Shown one piece after another: positions 9,901-18,286 of a DNA stretch of 64,000 nucleotides. The DNA lies in contig NZ_CP102262.1 in NCBI RefSeq assembly GCF_025147325.1, forward strand, positions 2,976,001 to 3,040,000, given 5' to 3'. The position numbers were made by a program, and so were the translations under genes. Numbering within the stretch: position 1 is the first letter of the stretch; each line of letters begins with the position of its first letter. The notes beneath the pieces are model-generated. The model did no database searches. It had not been told where the DNA came from and saw only the letters and a list, made by a program, of their open reading frames with translations. Source of the stretch: Bacteroides stercoris ATCC 43183 (GTDB lineage: Bacteria; Bacteroidota; Bacteroidia; Bacteroidales; Bacteroidaceae).

Positions 9901-10366
9901 AGTAGACGAAGCCGAGTCCGGCCGGCGCTTCATCAACCGGGGGCGTCTGCTGCATACGCTGTTCTCCGCCATTGAAACGGAAGCGGACATCGACGATGCC
10001 GTCAACCGTCTGGTATTCGAAGGTATCATCGGCCGTGCCGAGACAGAGGAAGAGATACGGGAACTCACCCGCAAGGCATTTGCACAACCGCAAATCAAGG
10101 ACTGGTATTCGGGAACCTGGCAGTTGTTCAACGAATGCGACATCATCTGGCAGGAGAACGGAGAGCTCCGCAACCGCCGCCCCGACCGCGTAATGATGCG
10201 CGACGGTGCAATCGTGGTCGTAGACTTCAAGTTCGGCAAGCCCAACAAGAAATATAACAAACAGGTACAAGGGTATATGGAATTACTTGTCCGCATGGGA
10301 TATGACGCCAATGCCATCAGCGGGTATCTGTGGTATGTAGAAGAAGAAATAATAGAGAAAGTATGA
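6983..10366 (+). CDS. addA: UvrD-family helicase/exonuclease, AddA (RecB-like)
   Basis: From the ATG at 6983 the protein has 1127 residues. It carries the Walker A ASAGSGKT (residues 8-15), motif Ia AVTFTNKATAEMK, motif II IDEFQD (near residue 395), motif III GDVKQSIYRWR (near 430), late helicase motifs HKSKGLEFHTV and LYVAFTRA, and a C-terminal PD-(D/E)XK nuclease with VVVDFKFG and QVQGYMELL (about 1070-1095). AddA and its partner process double-strand breaks to give 3' ends for RecA. It overlaps the partner gene by ATGA. Residues 456-483, just after motif III, are four seven-residue repeats encoded by a 21-bp DNA repeat, which looks like an insertion. The in-frame ATG at 6911 precedes the -7 box at 6947 and is unlikely to be used. 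Confidence 0.9.
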   Translation: MELLVYKASAGSGKTFTLAVEYIKLLILNPRAYRQILAVTFTNKATAEMKERILTQLYGIWKEDPASDAYLKRIKEDLAKKPETASLSDRELRQRAGMALQYMLHDYSRFRVETIDSFFQSVMRNLARELELSPNLNIELNNAEVLSDAVDSMIEKLTPSSPVLAWLLDYINERIADDKRWNVSNEVKSFGRNIFDESYIERGEGLRFKLRSPETIKLYRDVLREMETDALEQMKGFYDQFEGELEGHALVPEDLKGGARGIGSYFRKLRDGRLADKDVLNATLQNCLADARNWATKTSSRKDEIIRLAETSLIPLLQDAERFRPQKNRTINSCRLSLQHLNKLQLLNHIDEEVRTLNREHNRFLLSDTNALLHKLVHEGDSSFVFEKIGANIRNVMIDEFQDTSRMQWDNFRLLLLEGLSQGADSLIVGDVKQSIYRWRNGDWGILNSLGSDQSKVPLCDAKVPLYDAEVPLYDAKPLHCESGVQLPFPFPVRVETLKTNRRSETNVIHFNNRLFTAAVDYLNALHLEELKEECIPLKRAYADVAQESPKTENKGYVKVSFLEPDEEQNYTEKTLSAMGEEVQRLLSEGVKLNDITILVRKNKNIPPIADYFDKELHLPVVSDEAFRLDASLAICMLIDALRYLSNPEEKIARASLITNYSLQITGKGEAEAPLAAPADWHKLLTADARTALPAEFVARMDELRLMPLYELLEELFTLFDMGRIGKQDAYLFSFFDAVTEYLQNNSSDLDGFIRYWDETLCNKTIPSGEMDGIRIFSIHKSKGLEFHTVLIPFCDWKLENETYNQLVWCTAPEAPYNAIDLVPVNYSSTMAESVYRQDYLNERLQLWVDNLNLLYVAFTRAGKNLIVWSRKDQKGTMSELLSAALPQVAKAEEGGWDEEGSIYESGAVYPSEEALLHCVRKGKDKDADTPDGKNRTVNKLAQKPVKLPVHTESMRHDIEFRQSNRSADFIAGVDEAESGRRFINRGRLLHTLFSAIETEADIDDAVNRLVFEGIIGRAETEEEIRELTRKAFAQPQIKDWYSGTWQLFNECDIIWQENGELRNRRPDRVMMRDGAIVVVDFKFGKPNKKYNKQVQGYMELLVRMGYDANAISGYLWYVEEEIIEKV
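8348..8431 (+). repeat. Four 21-bp tandem repeats in frame within addA
   Basis: Units start at 8348, 8369, 8390 and 8411, exactly 21 bp apart. The first three share the dyad AAAGTGCCACTTT or a near variant and encode KVPLCDA, KVPLYDA and EVPLYDA; the last is diverged (KPLHCES). The inverted copies at 52390-52473 match up to 16 of 21 positions. Confidence 0.85.
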
Positions 10367-13254
10367 AAACATTCCTTCAATCAGTAGCCCAAGACCTATA
10401 CTCCAAGATAGGGAACGACCTGTCGCGCACGGCAATCGTATTCCCCAACAAGCGTGCCAGCCTGTTCTTCAACGAATACCTGGCGGCTCAGAGCGACCGC
10501 CCGTTGTGGTCTCCCGCATATGTCAACATCAGCGAACTGTTCCGCAGCCTTTCGCCTCTGAAACCCGGCGACCCTATCCGGCTGGTGTGCGAACTGTACA
10601 AAGTGTTCCGCGAAGAAACGCACAGCGAAGAGCCTCTGGATGATTTCTATTTCTGGGGCGAGCTGCTTATCAGCGACTTCGACGATGCCGACAAGAACCT
10701 GGTAGATGCCGACAAGCTGTTCAGCAACCTGCAGGATTTGAAGAACATCATGGACGACTACGACTTCCTCGACCAGGAGCAGGAAGAAGCCATACAACAG
10801 TTTTTCCAGAACTTCTCCATCGACAAACGCACGCAGCTCAAAGAGAAGTTCATCTCCCTTTGGGACAAGCTGGGAGACATCTACCGACACTACCGGAAGA
10901 ACCTCTCCGAACTGGGCATCGCATACGAAGGCATGATGTACCGCCATGTAATAGAGGAGCTTGATACGGACCGGCTGCGCTACGACCGCTACGTATTCGT
11001 GGGCTTCAACGTGCTGAACAAGGTAGAAACCCACTTCTTCCAACGCCTGCAGGATGCGGGCAAAGCTATGTTCTACTGGGATTATGACGTGTTCTACACC
11101 CGCCTGCCCCACGAACAGCAACCGCCCTATGTGCACGAAGCGGGCGAATTTATCCTGCGCAACCTGAAGCTGTTTCCCAACCAACTGCCCGAAACTGCCT
11201 TCGATGTCTTGCGGCATCCCAAGAAAATACGTTTCATATCCGCTCCTACGGAGAATGCGCAGGCCCGCTACCTGCCCCAATGGGTGCGCACGGTCGTGAA
11301 AAGCGATACCGAAGCAAGCAAGGAGAAGGAAAACGCCATTGTGCTATGCAACGAGGCACTGTTGCTGCCCGTGCTGCACTCCATCCCGCCGGAAGTGGAG
11401 AACGTAAACATAACCATGGGATTTCCACTGGCGCAGACACCCGTATACAGCTATATCAATGCCCTTATGGAACTGCAAACTACCGGCTACCGCAGGGATA
11501 CGGGACGCTATACCTACGAAGCCGCACTTGCCGTACTGAAGCATCCTTACACCCGGCAACTGTCCGCCACGGCCGAAGACCTGGAGAAGCAGCTCACCAA
11601 GGACAACCGCTTCTACCCTCTCCCGTCGGAGCTTAAAAAAGACGCTTTTCTCGAACAGGTATTCACCCCGCAGAACGGAACTGCTGCCATCTGCCGCTAT
11701 CTCACCGAGCTGCTGCGCGAAGTGGCCGTCATATACCGTCAGGAGAAAGACGAAGAGGACATCTTCAACCAGCTCTACCGGGAGTCCCTATTCAAGGGCT
11801 ACACCCTCATCAACCGCCTGCTCAGCCTGATAGAGAATGACGGGCTGAGCCTGCATACAGACACGCTGAAACGCCTGATGAACCGCCTGCTCACCGCCAC
11901 CAACATCCCGTTTCACGGCGAGCCCGCCATCGGCATGCAGGTAATGGGCGTACTGGAAACGCGTAACCTCGACTTCCGCAACCTCATCATGCTGTCCCTC
12001 AACGAAGGGCAGCTCCCCAAGGCGGGCGGCGATTCGTCTTTCATCCCCTATAACCTGCGCAAGGCGTTCGGCATGACTACCATCGAGCATAAGAACTCCG
12101 TGTATGCCTACTACTTCTACCGCCTCATACAGCGTGCGGAGAACATTACCTTGCTGTACAATACGGCATCCGACGGACTGAACCGGGGTGAGATGTCGCG
12201 CTTCATGCTCCAGTTTCTCGTCGAGTCTCCCCACGACATCTCACGCCAATATCTGGAAGCCGGGCAATCTCCCCAACAAAGCCTCAAGATTGAAATACAC
12301 AAGACGGACGAGGTACTGCAACGGATGTACAACGCATACGACATCCGCCGGCATCCCAACGCACTCTTTTCGCCTTCGGCACTCAACACCTACCTCGACT
12401 GCCGGCTCAGATTCTACTACCGCTACGTTGCCGGACTGAAAGCTCCCGACGAGGTAAGCGCAGAGATAGACTCCGCCCTGTTCGGAACCATCTTCCACCG
12501 TTCCGCCGAGCTGGTATACCAGGACCTCACAGCCAACGGAAAGGAGATACGCCGGGAAGACCTGGAGCAGTTGCTCCGCAACGACGTAAGGTTGCAGGCA
12601 TACGTAGACACCGCCTTCAAGGAAGAGTTTTTCCATGTGCCTGCCGGCGAGCAACCCGAATACAACGGCACACAGCTTATCCACTCCAAAGTAATCGCAT
12701 CCTATCTGCGGCAATTGCTCCGCAACGACCTGCAGTACGCCCCTTTCCGTATGGAAGGCATGGAACAAAAAGTAACGGAAACCCTGGAGATAGAGACTCC
12801 TTCCGGAATGCTTCCGCTGAATATCGGCGGAACGATAGACCGTATGGACAGCAAAGGCGATACCCTGCGCATCGTGGACTACAAGACGGGTGGCACTCCC
12901 AAGACTCCCGAAAGCATAGAGCAGTTGTTTACCCCTGCCGACAACCGTCCGAACTACATCTTCCAGACTTTCCTGTATGCTGCCATTATGTGCCGCAAGC
13001 AAGGACTGAAGGTAGCTCCATCCCTGCTGTACATCCACCGTGCGGCATCCGAGAGTTACTCGCCCGTTATCGAGATGGGCGCACCGCGCCAGCCCAAAGT
13101 GCCGGTCAACAATTTTGCGTTTTATGAAGATGAGTTTCGCGAACGGCTATCAGCGCTCCTGCAGGAGATATACAATCCCGAAGAGCCTTTTACCCAAACG
13201 GAAGATGCGAAGAAATGCGAATACTGTGACTTTAAAAGACTGTGCAAGAAATAG
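10363..13254 (+). CDS. addB: AddB-like PD-(D/E)XK nuclease subunit
   Basis: The 963-residue protein starts at an ATG that overlaps the addA stop (ATGA at 10363-10366). The N-terminal part resembles an inactivated UvrD-type fold (VFPNKRASLFFNEYLAA at about residues 24-40) and shows no Walker A GxxGxGK[ST] motif. The C-terminal nuclease has GTIDRMDSKGDTLRIVDYKTG. Four cysteines, one in YLDCRLRFYY and three in CEYCDFKRLC at the very end, are placed like the iron-sulfur ligands of AddB. It should form the DNA break-processing complex with AddA, supplying the second nuclease. A long inverted repeat follows the stop. Confidence 0.85.
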   Translation: MKTFLQSVAQDLYSKIGNDLSRTAIVFPNKRASLFFNEYLAAQSDRPLWSPAYVNISELFRSLSPLKPGDPIRLVCELYKVFREETHSEEPLDDFYFWGELLISDFDDADKNLVDADKLFSNLQDLKNIMDDYDFLDQEQEEAIQQFFQNFSIDKRTQLKEKFISLWDKLGDIYRHYRKNLSELGIAYEGMMYRHVIEELDTDRLRYDRYVFVGFNVLNKVETHFFQRLQDAGKAMFYWDYDVFYTRLPHEQQPPYVHEAGEFILRNLKLFPNQLPETAFDVLRHPKKIRFISAPTENAQARYLPQWVRTVVKSDTEASKEKENAIVLCNEALLLPVLHSIPPEVENVNITMGFPLAQTPVYSYINALMELQTTGYRRDTGRYTYEAALAVLKHPYTRQLSATAEDLEKQLTKDNRFYPLPSELKKDAFLEQVFTPQNGTAAICRYLTELLREVAVIYRQEKDEEDIFNQLYRESLFKGYTLINRLLSLIENDGLSLHTDTLKRLMNRLLTATNIPFHGEPAIGMQVMGVLETRNLDFRNLIMLSLNEGQLPKAGGDSSFIPYNLRKAFGMTTIEHKNSVYAYYFYRLIQRAENITLLYNTASDGLNRGEMSRFMLQFLVESPHDISRQYLEAGQSPQQSLKIEIHKTDEVLQRMYNAYDIRRHPNALFSPSALNTYLDCRLRFYYRYVAGLKAPDEVSAEIDSALFGTIFHRSAELVYQDLTANGKEIRREDLEQLLRNDVRLQAYVDTAFKEEFFHVPAGEQPEYNGTQLIHSKVIASYLRQLLRNDLQYAPFRMEGMEQKVTETLEIETPSGMLPLNIGGTIDRMDSKGDTLRIVDYKTGGTPKTPESIEQLFTPADNRPNYIFQTFLYAAIMCRKQGLKVAPSLLYIHRAASESYSPVIEMGAPRQPKVPVNNFAFYEDEFRERLSALLQEIYNPEEPFTQTEDAKKCEYCDFKRLCKK

Positions 13255-13256
13255 AG

Positions 13257-13354
13257 GAGTACAATAAAAAACAATAGGGCAATTAAAGTAATAAAATCTG
13301 AGAAATCATATTGCAGCCAATATCACTTTAGCACCCTATTGTTTTATTGTACTC
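13257..13354. terminator. Long inverted repeat between convergent addB and a kinase gene
   Basis: The arms GAGTACAATAAAA...ACAATAGGG (13257-13279) and CCCTATTGTTTTATTGTACTC (from 13334) enclose a loop of about 50 bases. A T-run follows on the plus strand. It can serve as a terminator for both converging genes. The loop is much longer than in a simple intrinsic terminator. Confidence 0.65.
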
Positions 13355-13358
13355 TTTT

Positions 13359-14486
13359 TTATTTCTTCAACGGGATGGAAAAATAGAATGTCGAACCCTC
13401 TCCTTTCTTGGATGTAAACCACAACTTGCCGCCACTCTTCACTGCAAAATCCTGACACAGCAGCAATCCCAGTCCGGAGCCTTCTTCATTATTTGTGCCG
13501 AACGTACTGAAATGCGTATCTGTATGCAGCAGTTTCTGCTGTCCTTCTTCATCGATGCCGCAGCCGCTGTCTTTTACACTGACTACCACCGTATCTCCTT
13601 GCTCTTCCATCTTCACCAACACTTCCGAATTTTCGTTGCTGAATTTAATGGCATTGCTCAGCAGATTGCGAATAATGGTTTTCAGCATATCAATATCGGT
13701 ACAGACAGGCAGCTTCTCCGGCTTTTCTTCACGGATGGTAATTTTCTTCAAGCCGGCCACCATATTGAACACATCAATCACGCTGTCTACCACTTCCACG
13801 GCATCCACATCCTGATAGACAACATTCAGGTTGCCAATCTGGCTTTTTGTCCACTTCAACAGGTTATCCAGCAATGAAAACACATCTTCCGTTGTCCGGT
13901 TTGCCATTGTCAGCAGTTCGTACATCTCACCGCCAATCTTCTCAACGGGCAGATTGAGCATCAGCATGTTCAGCACCATCTTGATAGAGCCCATCGGAGA
14001 ACGCAGATCGTGGGCAATCACAGAATACAACTTGTCGCGCCCGGCAATGATGCGCTGCAACTCTTCCGTCTTATTCAGAATGATACGTTTGGCCGCCACC
14101 AATGAAATCTGATGAGTGACACGGATTATCAGCTCTTCCTTATTGAAAGGTTTGGAGATAAAGTCGCTGGCACCCGCCTGAAAACCTTTCACTATATCCG
14201 TCGTACTGTTCAACGCTGTCAAAAAGATGATTGGAATATCCGCTGTATCGGGATTGGATTTGAGACGCTGCGCTACTTCAAAGCCGCTTAAATCGGGCAT
14301 CATCACATCCAGCAGCAGCAAGTCCGGACGTTCTTTATCCACTTGCTCCAAGGCCTGCCGTCCGTTGTTTGCCGTAGCAATCGCAAACTTCTCATTTGTC
14401 AGGAGTACTTTCAACAACAATACGTTGGACATCACATCATCTACGATGAGGATTTTGTACTCAGAAGGATTTATTTCCATGTTCAT
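13359..14486 (-). CDS. Receiver-histidine kinase hybrid without sensor domain
   Basis: The 375-residue protein has an N-terminal response-regulator receiver (residues 9-125) with the acidic pair D16/D17, phosphoacceptor D60 in LLLLDVMMPD, and K112 in SKPF. A histidine kinase core follows: H-box SVIAHDLRSPMGS with H159, N-box RNLLSNAIKFSNEN, and ATP-lid motifs DSGCGID and GSGLGL. It has no membrane segment and no input domain. The order, receiver first and kinase second, means it is probably controlled by phosphotransfer from another kinase. It lies 41 bp downstream of the UDP-glucuronate decarboxylase gene, possibly in one transcript. The start could be M1 or M3. Confidence 0.85.
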   Translation of the reverse strand: MNMEINPSEYKILIVDDVMSNVLLLKVLLTNEKFAIATANNGRQALEQVDKERPDLLLLDVMMPDLSGFEVAQRLKSNPDTADIPIIFLTALNSTTDIVKGFQAGASDFISKPFNKEELIIRVTHQISLVAAKRIILNKTEELQRIIAGRDKLYSVIAHDLRSPMGSIKMVLNMLMLNLPVEKIGGEMYELLTMANRTTEDVFSLLDNLLKWTKSQIGNLNVVYQDVDAVEVVDSVIDVFNMVAGLKKITIREEKPEKLPVCTDIDMLKTIIRNLLSNAIKFSNENSEVLVKMEEQGDTVVVSVKDSGCGIDEEGQQKLLHTDTHFSTFGTNNEEGSGLGLLLCQDFAVKSGGKLWFTSKKGEGSTFYFSIPLKK

Positions 14487-14527
14487 CTTTGTATTATATT
14501 TTTTCCCGTTATTGGTACCATATTTAT

Positions 14528-15463
14528 TCAGGAACGATACTTGCCGAAATATTCAATCATGTGGAGCAAGCCTTCCTCCAGCTCTATTGCAGGCTGCCAG
14601 TCCAGTTTATGTTTGGCCAACGTAATGTCCGGTTTCCGTTGTCTCGGGTCATCGTGCGACAGTGGTTTGAATATCAGTTTTGATTTGGAGCCTGTCAGCC
14701 TAATAACCTTCTCTGCCAGTTCAAGGATGGAGAACTCGTTGGGATTGCCCAAATTTACCGGACCGATAAAGCCTTCTTCCGTATTCATCATACGTACCAT
14801 CCCCTCTATCAAGTCGTCCACGTACTGGAAACTGCGGGTCTGGGCGCCCGAACCGTAAATGGTGATGTCCTTGTCCTGCAATGCCTGGACCACAAAGTTG
14901 GAAACCACCCGCCCGTCGTCGGGCAGCATGCGCGGACCGTATGTATTGAAAATACGTATAATCTTTATGCGTATTCCGTTCTGACGGTAATAATCCATAA
15001 AAAGCGTCTCTGCGCAACGCTTGCCTTCATCATAACAAGAACGGATACCGATTGGATTTACATTTCCCCAATAACTTTCCACTTGGGGATGTATGACAGG
15101 ATCGCCGTAGATTTCGCTGGTAGACGCCTGCATGATTTTTGCACCCGTCTTTTTGGCCAGCCCCAGCATATTGATGGCTCCCAATACCGAAGTTTTAATA
15201 GTCTTTATGGCATCGTGCTGATAATGTACCGGCGATGCGGGGCAAGCCAGGTTATAAATCTCATCGACTTCCGCCTCATAGGGCAATTCCACATCGTGAA
15301 GCACAAACTGAAAACGGGGATTTCCTTTCAGGTGGGCTATGTTCTCTTCCGAACCGGTGAAGAGATTGTCCAGGCATATTACTTCGTGTCCGTCTTTAAT
15401 CAGCCGGGTACACAGATGAGAACCTATAAAGCCGGCACCACCGCTAACCAATATTTTTTTCAT
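14528..15463 (-). CDS. uxs: UDP-glucuronate decarboxylase (UDP-xylose synthase)
   Basis: From the ATG at 15463 the enzyme has 311 residues. It has the Rossmann [10 protein letters not shown] (residues 7-16), the SDR catalytic STSEIYGDP and Tyr-x3-Lys in SCYDEGKR, and [10 protein letters not shown], all typical of the NAD-dependent decarboxylase that turns UDP-glucuronate into UDP-xylose. UDP-xylose would feed capsule or O-glycan synthesis. The upstream extension starting at 15493 lacks family similarity. A good promoter lies at 15523-15553. Confidence 0.9.
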   Translation of the reverse strand: MKKILVSGGAGFIGSHLCTRLIKDGHEVICLDNLFTGSEENIAHLKGNPRFQFVLHDVELPYEAEVDEIYNLACPASPVHYQHDAIKTIKTSVLGAINMLGLAKKTGAKIMQASTSEIYGDPVIHPQVESYWGNVNPIGIRSCYDEGKRCAETLFMDYYRQNGIRIKIIRIFNTYGPRMLPDDGRVVSNFVVQALQDKDITIYGSGAQTRSFQYVDDLIEGMVRMMNTEEGFIGPVNLGNPNEFSILELAEKVIRLTGSKSKLIFKPLSHDDPRQRKPDITLAKHKLDWQPAIELEEGLLHMIEYFGKYRS

Positions 15464-15522
15464 GCAGCACTTATTTCTGTGTCCGAAGACCATGCAACTT
15501 GTTTGTTCTGTTTATGTGCTGA

Positions 15523-15553
15523 CAAATGTAGGCGATTTGACTAAAATATGCAA
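15523..15553 (-). promoter_or_regulatory. Promoter of the UDP-glucuronate decarboxylase gene
   Basis: The minus-strand -7 box TACATTTG (15523-15530) and -33 TTG (15551-15553) are 20 bp apart, about 60 bp before the gene. Confidence 0.6.
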
Positions 15554-15578
15554 GTTTACAGGAGAATTATTTCAACTA

Positions 15579-16106
15579 TCAAGGCATATATTCCGGCTTG
15601 TTGTCAGGAATACTGAAATCTTTATTGGCAAACAGGTCTGCCAAACCCGAAATTTGCTTCAGACGAAGCAGCTCGTCCCGGTCCATTCCTATGTTTTTCA
15701 TAATCCACTGGTCGGACATACCGGCACGGTCCAGTTCGGCAACGATGTTGCACATCAACTCGATGTTATGCGCCCCGCGCGCACGGTTATGGCGGATAGT
15801 GGACGCCATGCGGTTGGACAGCTCCTTGTCAATTACAACAACCGGCAGCAAGCCGTTTTCGCGCTGATAAATCCGCTTGGAAGTTTTCAATACCTGATAG
15901 CGGTGGTAGCCGTCTACCAATATATAGTTGTCTTTTTCTTGGTCGTAATAGCACACGCAGGGCATTGTAAATCCGTCTTCCCAGATGGACAGTTCCAGCA
16001 ATTTCATTTCGGGCGGTGCCACTACATTGGGGTTATAATCATTGGCCTGTATCTTTTCTACGGGAATTGCTTTTACATTATATACCGGACTTTTATCTAC
16101 ACTCAT
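15579..16106 (-). CDS. ParB/Srx-fold protein, IbrB-like
   Basis: From the ATG at 16106 (MSVDKSPVYNVKAIPVEKI) the protein has 175 residues. It has the ParB-type core LVDGYHRYQVL and the segment TIRHNRARGAHN, which match ParB N-terminal/IbrB-like proteins, and a helical C-terminus. ParB-fold domains bind nucleotides (CTP or ATP). IbrB in E. coli acts with IbrA on expression of immunoglobulin-binding genes. The start overlaps the stop of the IbrA-like gene by ATGA at 16103-16106, so the two are translationally coupled and probably work together. It is too short for a chromosome-partition ParB and has no obvious DNA-binding helix-turn-helix. Its biochemical role is not known. Confidence 0.8.
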   Translation of the reverse strand: MSVDKSPVYNVKAIPVEKIQANDYNPNVVAPPEMKLLELSIWEDGFTMPCVCYYDQEKDNYILVDGYHRYQVLKTSKRIYQRENGLLPVVVIDKELSNRMASTIRHNRARGAHNIELMCNIVAELDRAGMSDQWIMKNIGMDRDELLRLKQISGLADLFANKDFSIPDNKPEYMP

Positions 16107-17392
16107 AACATCATATTTTTGAATTGTTCCATTATCTTGTCTCGCTTGTATATCTCCTCTTTGGTCAGGGCAAACCCCATGTACTTGCACGCGTGGTCGT
16201 TCTTTAAGATACAGATGCACATGCGCTTGTAGGTAGGGATTTCCCTGAATTCCGTTATATCGATATCATCCAGATAATCCATGCGGACAGGTTTCTTGTT
16301 TGTCTTATAATTGGTATGATTCATCACTTCGATGGGAATGCCTGCATCTTGCAGCTTCTTTATGGTATTCTCGCCCAAGCATCCCCCTTTTGTCCGCCAG
16401 AATTCGATGCTGACGGTCAGCTTCTTCAGATAGTTGCGCCGGGTTTCTTCGGGCAAGGTGGAAAGCAGGAATTGCATAAAGCTCTTCCAGGTATACCCTT
16501 CGGGAATGCGTACGCTCTGCCAGCCCATGGCGTGAGTACCGCCATAGATACCGGTAAAGTTCACCCCGTTGACACGTCCTATCATCTTCCCCCAGGTATT
16601 GGGGTCTATCACTTTATACAATGCAAGGCTCTCCTGCGCCTCGCACAGAAACGGACTTGCCACACGCTGGCGCTCTATATTGACACCCGCTTTATAATAC
16701 AAATCGTACAGATGGTTATAATCGAAGCCGAACTTACCGTTGGCAGTCCATATGTCCGTTGTTTTCCAGTCGTAGATGGGATAAGCGTTGAATATGTCAT
16801 TGCCTATCTTGGAAGTCCACCTGTAGTTATGGTACATCTGGTATTTACGGTTCAGATGAATACTGCGCCAGCGGTTGAAACTTTCCTGCGTGCGGATGCC
16901 AATAAGGAAACAGGTGCGCACCGCATCTTTCCGCTGATGCAGCCATTTGGCAAAGTGCATCTGGAATTCGTAATCCCACATTTTCTCCGTATAGAAAGGG
17001 AACGCTTCTTTCGTATAAGAGCCCTGCGGCATCTGACGCACCCAAAGCTCCTTCATACTCTCGTCCCAGGGACGCCAATAGCTCTGATACATGGATGTGC
17101 AGGTGGTGACCTTGAAAGGGACACATACCCGATAGACCTCCAGAATATCCTTATTGGCTTCCAATATACGGTCTACATAATCTATGGTTACGGTGTACTG
17201 TATCTCATAATCCATATGAAACACACACAATTTTCGCTTTAAATTATTACGCCGGATGTAATCTATGCACAAGTTCAGCAATACGCCACTGTCCTTCCCT
17301 CCGGAAAACGACACGCATATTGTATCGAACTCTTTAAAAATCAGCTCTAAACGTTCCTGCGCAAGTTCGTATACATTTTTAGAAACAGCCAT
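16103..17392 (-). CDS. PAPS reductase-fold protein, IbrA/DUF3440-like
   Basis: The 429-residue protein has the adenine-nucleotide PP-loop SFSGGKDSG near residues 28-36. It also has the IbrA/DUF3440-like segments HMDYEIQYT, GIRTQESFNRWR and YPIYDWKTTDIW. The C-terminal part has several cysteines (GGCLGEN; RMCICILKNDHACKY). ATP pyrophosphatases of this fold activate substrates by adenylation or reduce sulfonucleotides, and DndC of the DNA phosphorothioation system is a relative. It sits between a small acetyltransferase-like gene and the ParB-like gene with gaps of 2 bp and -4 bp, a tight operon. No sulfate assimilation genes are near, so a housekeeping role in sulfur reduction is unlikely. Confidence 0.85.
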   Translation of the reverse strand: MAVSKNVYELAQERLELIFKEFDTICVSFSGGKDSGVLLNLCIDYIRRNNLKRKLCVFHMDYEIQYTVTIDYVDRILEANKDILEVYRVCVPFKVTTCTSMYQSYWRPWDESMKELWVRQMPQGSYTKEAFPFYTEKMWDYEFQMHFAKWLHQRKDAVRTCFLIGIRTQESFNRWRSIHLNRKYQMYHNYRWTSKIGNDIFNAYPIYDWKTTDIWTANGKFGFDYNHLYDLYYKAGVNIERQRVASPFLCEAQESLALYKVIDPNTWGKMIGRVNGVNFTGIYGGTHAMGWQSVRIPEGYTWKSFMQFLLSTLPEETRRNYLKKLTVSIEFWRTKGGCLGENTIKKLQDAGIPIEVMNHTNYKTNKKPVRMDYLDDIDITEFREIPTYKRMCICILKNDHACKYMGFALTKEEIYKRDKIMEQFKNMML

Positions 17393-17394
17393 AG

Positions 17395-17790
17395 TTATCT
17401 GTCTTTTTTCATTTTCACGTAGCGAGTCCAGACTTTCTCCTCCGAAAAACCTAATTCCTTAAAAAGAGAACAATGCTCCATGAAAGTAACCGATGTCAAT
17501 TCCTTACCCGCAGTTGCATTCGATATAACCTTCTCCAATAATAGCTTCAGCGTGCTTTCATTATTGTCCTCTACATAGTAGTTGTTAATGATACACTCTT
17601 TCTTCTTTTCTTCTACGGGTATAAAACCTATAACTTTCCTCTTTTCTACTGCCACAAACCAAACAAAATCTTCCGATGTACGAAACGGGTAGTTATAATT
17701 CTGCTTTAAGACATCGGGATTCATCACCAATGGCGCTACAAGCTCATATAGCCGCCTGTCTGTTCCCTTTAATTGTATAATTTGTATCAT
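17395..17790 (-). CDS. Small GNAT-like acetyltransferase
   Basis: The 131-residue protein has the layout of a compact GNAT domain: an N-terminal helix (RRLYELVAPLVM), strands around VWFVAVEKRKVIGFIPV and CIINNYYVEDNN, and a C-terminal KELGFSEEKVWTRYVKM. The usual acetyl-CoA loop R/QxxGxG/A is not evident, so the fold assignment is tentative and activity is doubtful. It is the first gene of the operon with the IbrA- and IbrB-like genes, separated from the former by two bases. A -7 box, TATCTTTG, lies upstream at 17829-17836. Confidence 0.6.
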   Translation of the reverse strand: MIQIIQLKGTDRRLYELVAPLVMNPDVLKQNYNYPFRTSEDFVWFVAVEKRKVIGFIPVEEKKKECIINNYYVEDNNESTLKLLLEKVISNATAGKELTSVTFMEHCSLFKELGFSEEKVWTRYVKMKKDR

Positions 17791-18286
17791 TCAGTATTAT
17801 CGGTTTTATGTTTTGATTGTAAATTGTTCAAAGATAAATATTAAACTTTATGCCTTAAGTAATTTTTAAGCAGTTTTAAGAATAAAGATTCAAATTGTCG
17901 TAATTTATTATTTTTATACAGAATTTGTAATTCACTGATAATCAATAGACATAAAAGTGGCGTTATTCAGTATACGACTGAGCCTATTTAAGTATACGAC
18001 CGAAATAGGATGAGTATACGACTGAAAGGCATTCAGTATACAGCCGAATATTTCAGCATTTTAACTATAAACTATTTTCAATAAAACAGTTGTGTATCAG
18101 AAAGGATTAAACAATCTTATTTCACCCATATTCTTGCATTTTTAACGATTAAGGTATTATTAATTAAATAAAATTTATACATTTGCACAGCTTTTAAAAG
18201 TAGCCCGAAATTCTTTTAATCTATTCCATTTTTCCATAATATTGAATACATAAGTAAACAACAAAACAATTATAAACAGTAAAATT
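17791..18286. other. 496-bp divergent intergenic region
   Basis: This AT-rich region separates the acetyltransferase operon (minus) from the envelope operon (plus). It holds a minus-strand -7 box at 17829-17836, a 22-bp-period array at 17967-18054, and a plus-strand -7 box TACATTTG at 18178-18185. I see no credible gene in it. Confidence 0.6.
17967..18054. repeat. Four 22-bp tandem repeats with an AGTATACGACTGA core
   Basis: The word AGTATAC starts at 17969, 17991, 18013 and 18035 (the last reads AGTATACAG), an exact 22-bp period. The first core, TCAGTATACGACTGA, is a dyad with arms TCAGT and ACTGA. The remaining eight or so bases of each unit vary. Confidence 0.85.

Noticed and set aside
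15579..16106. Chromosome partition protein ParB
   Set aside because: It lacks the helix-turn-helix and dimer domains and has no parA neighbour; it is coupled to the IbrA-like gene instead.
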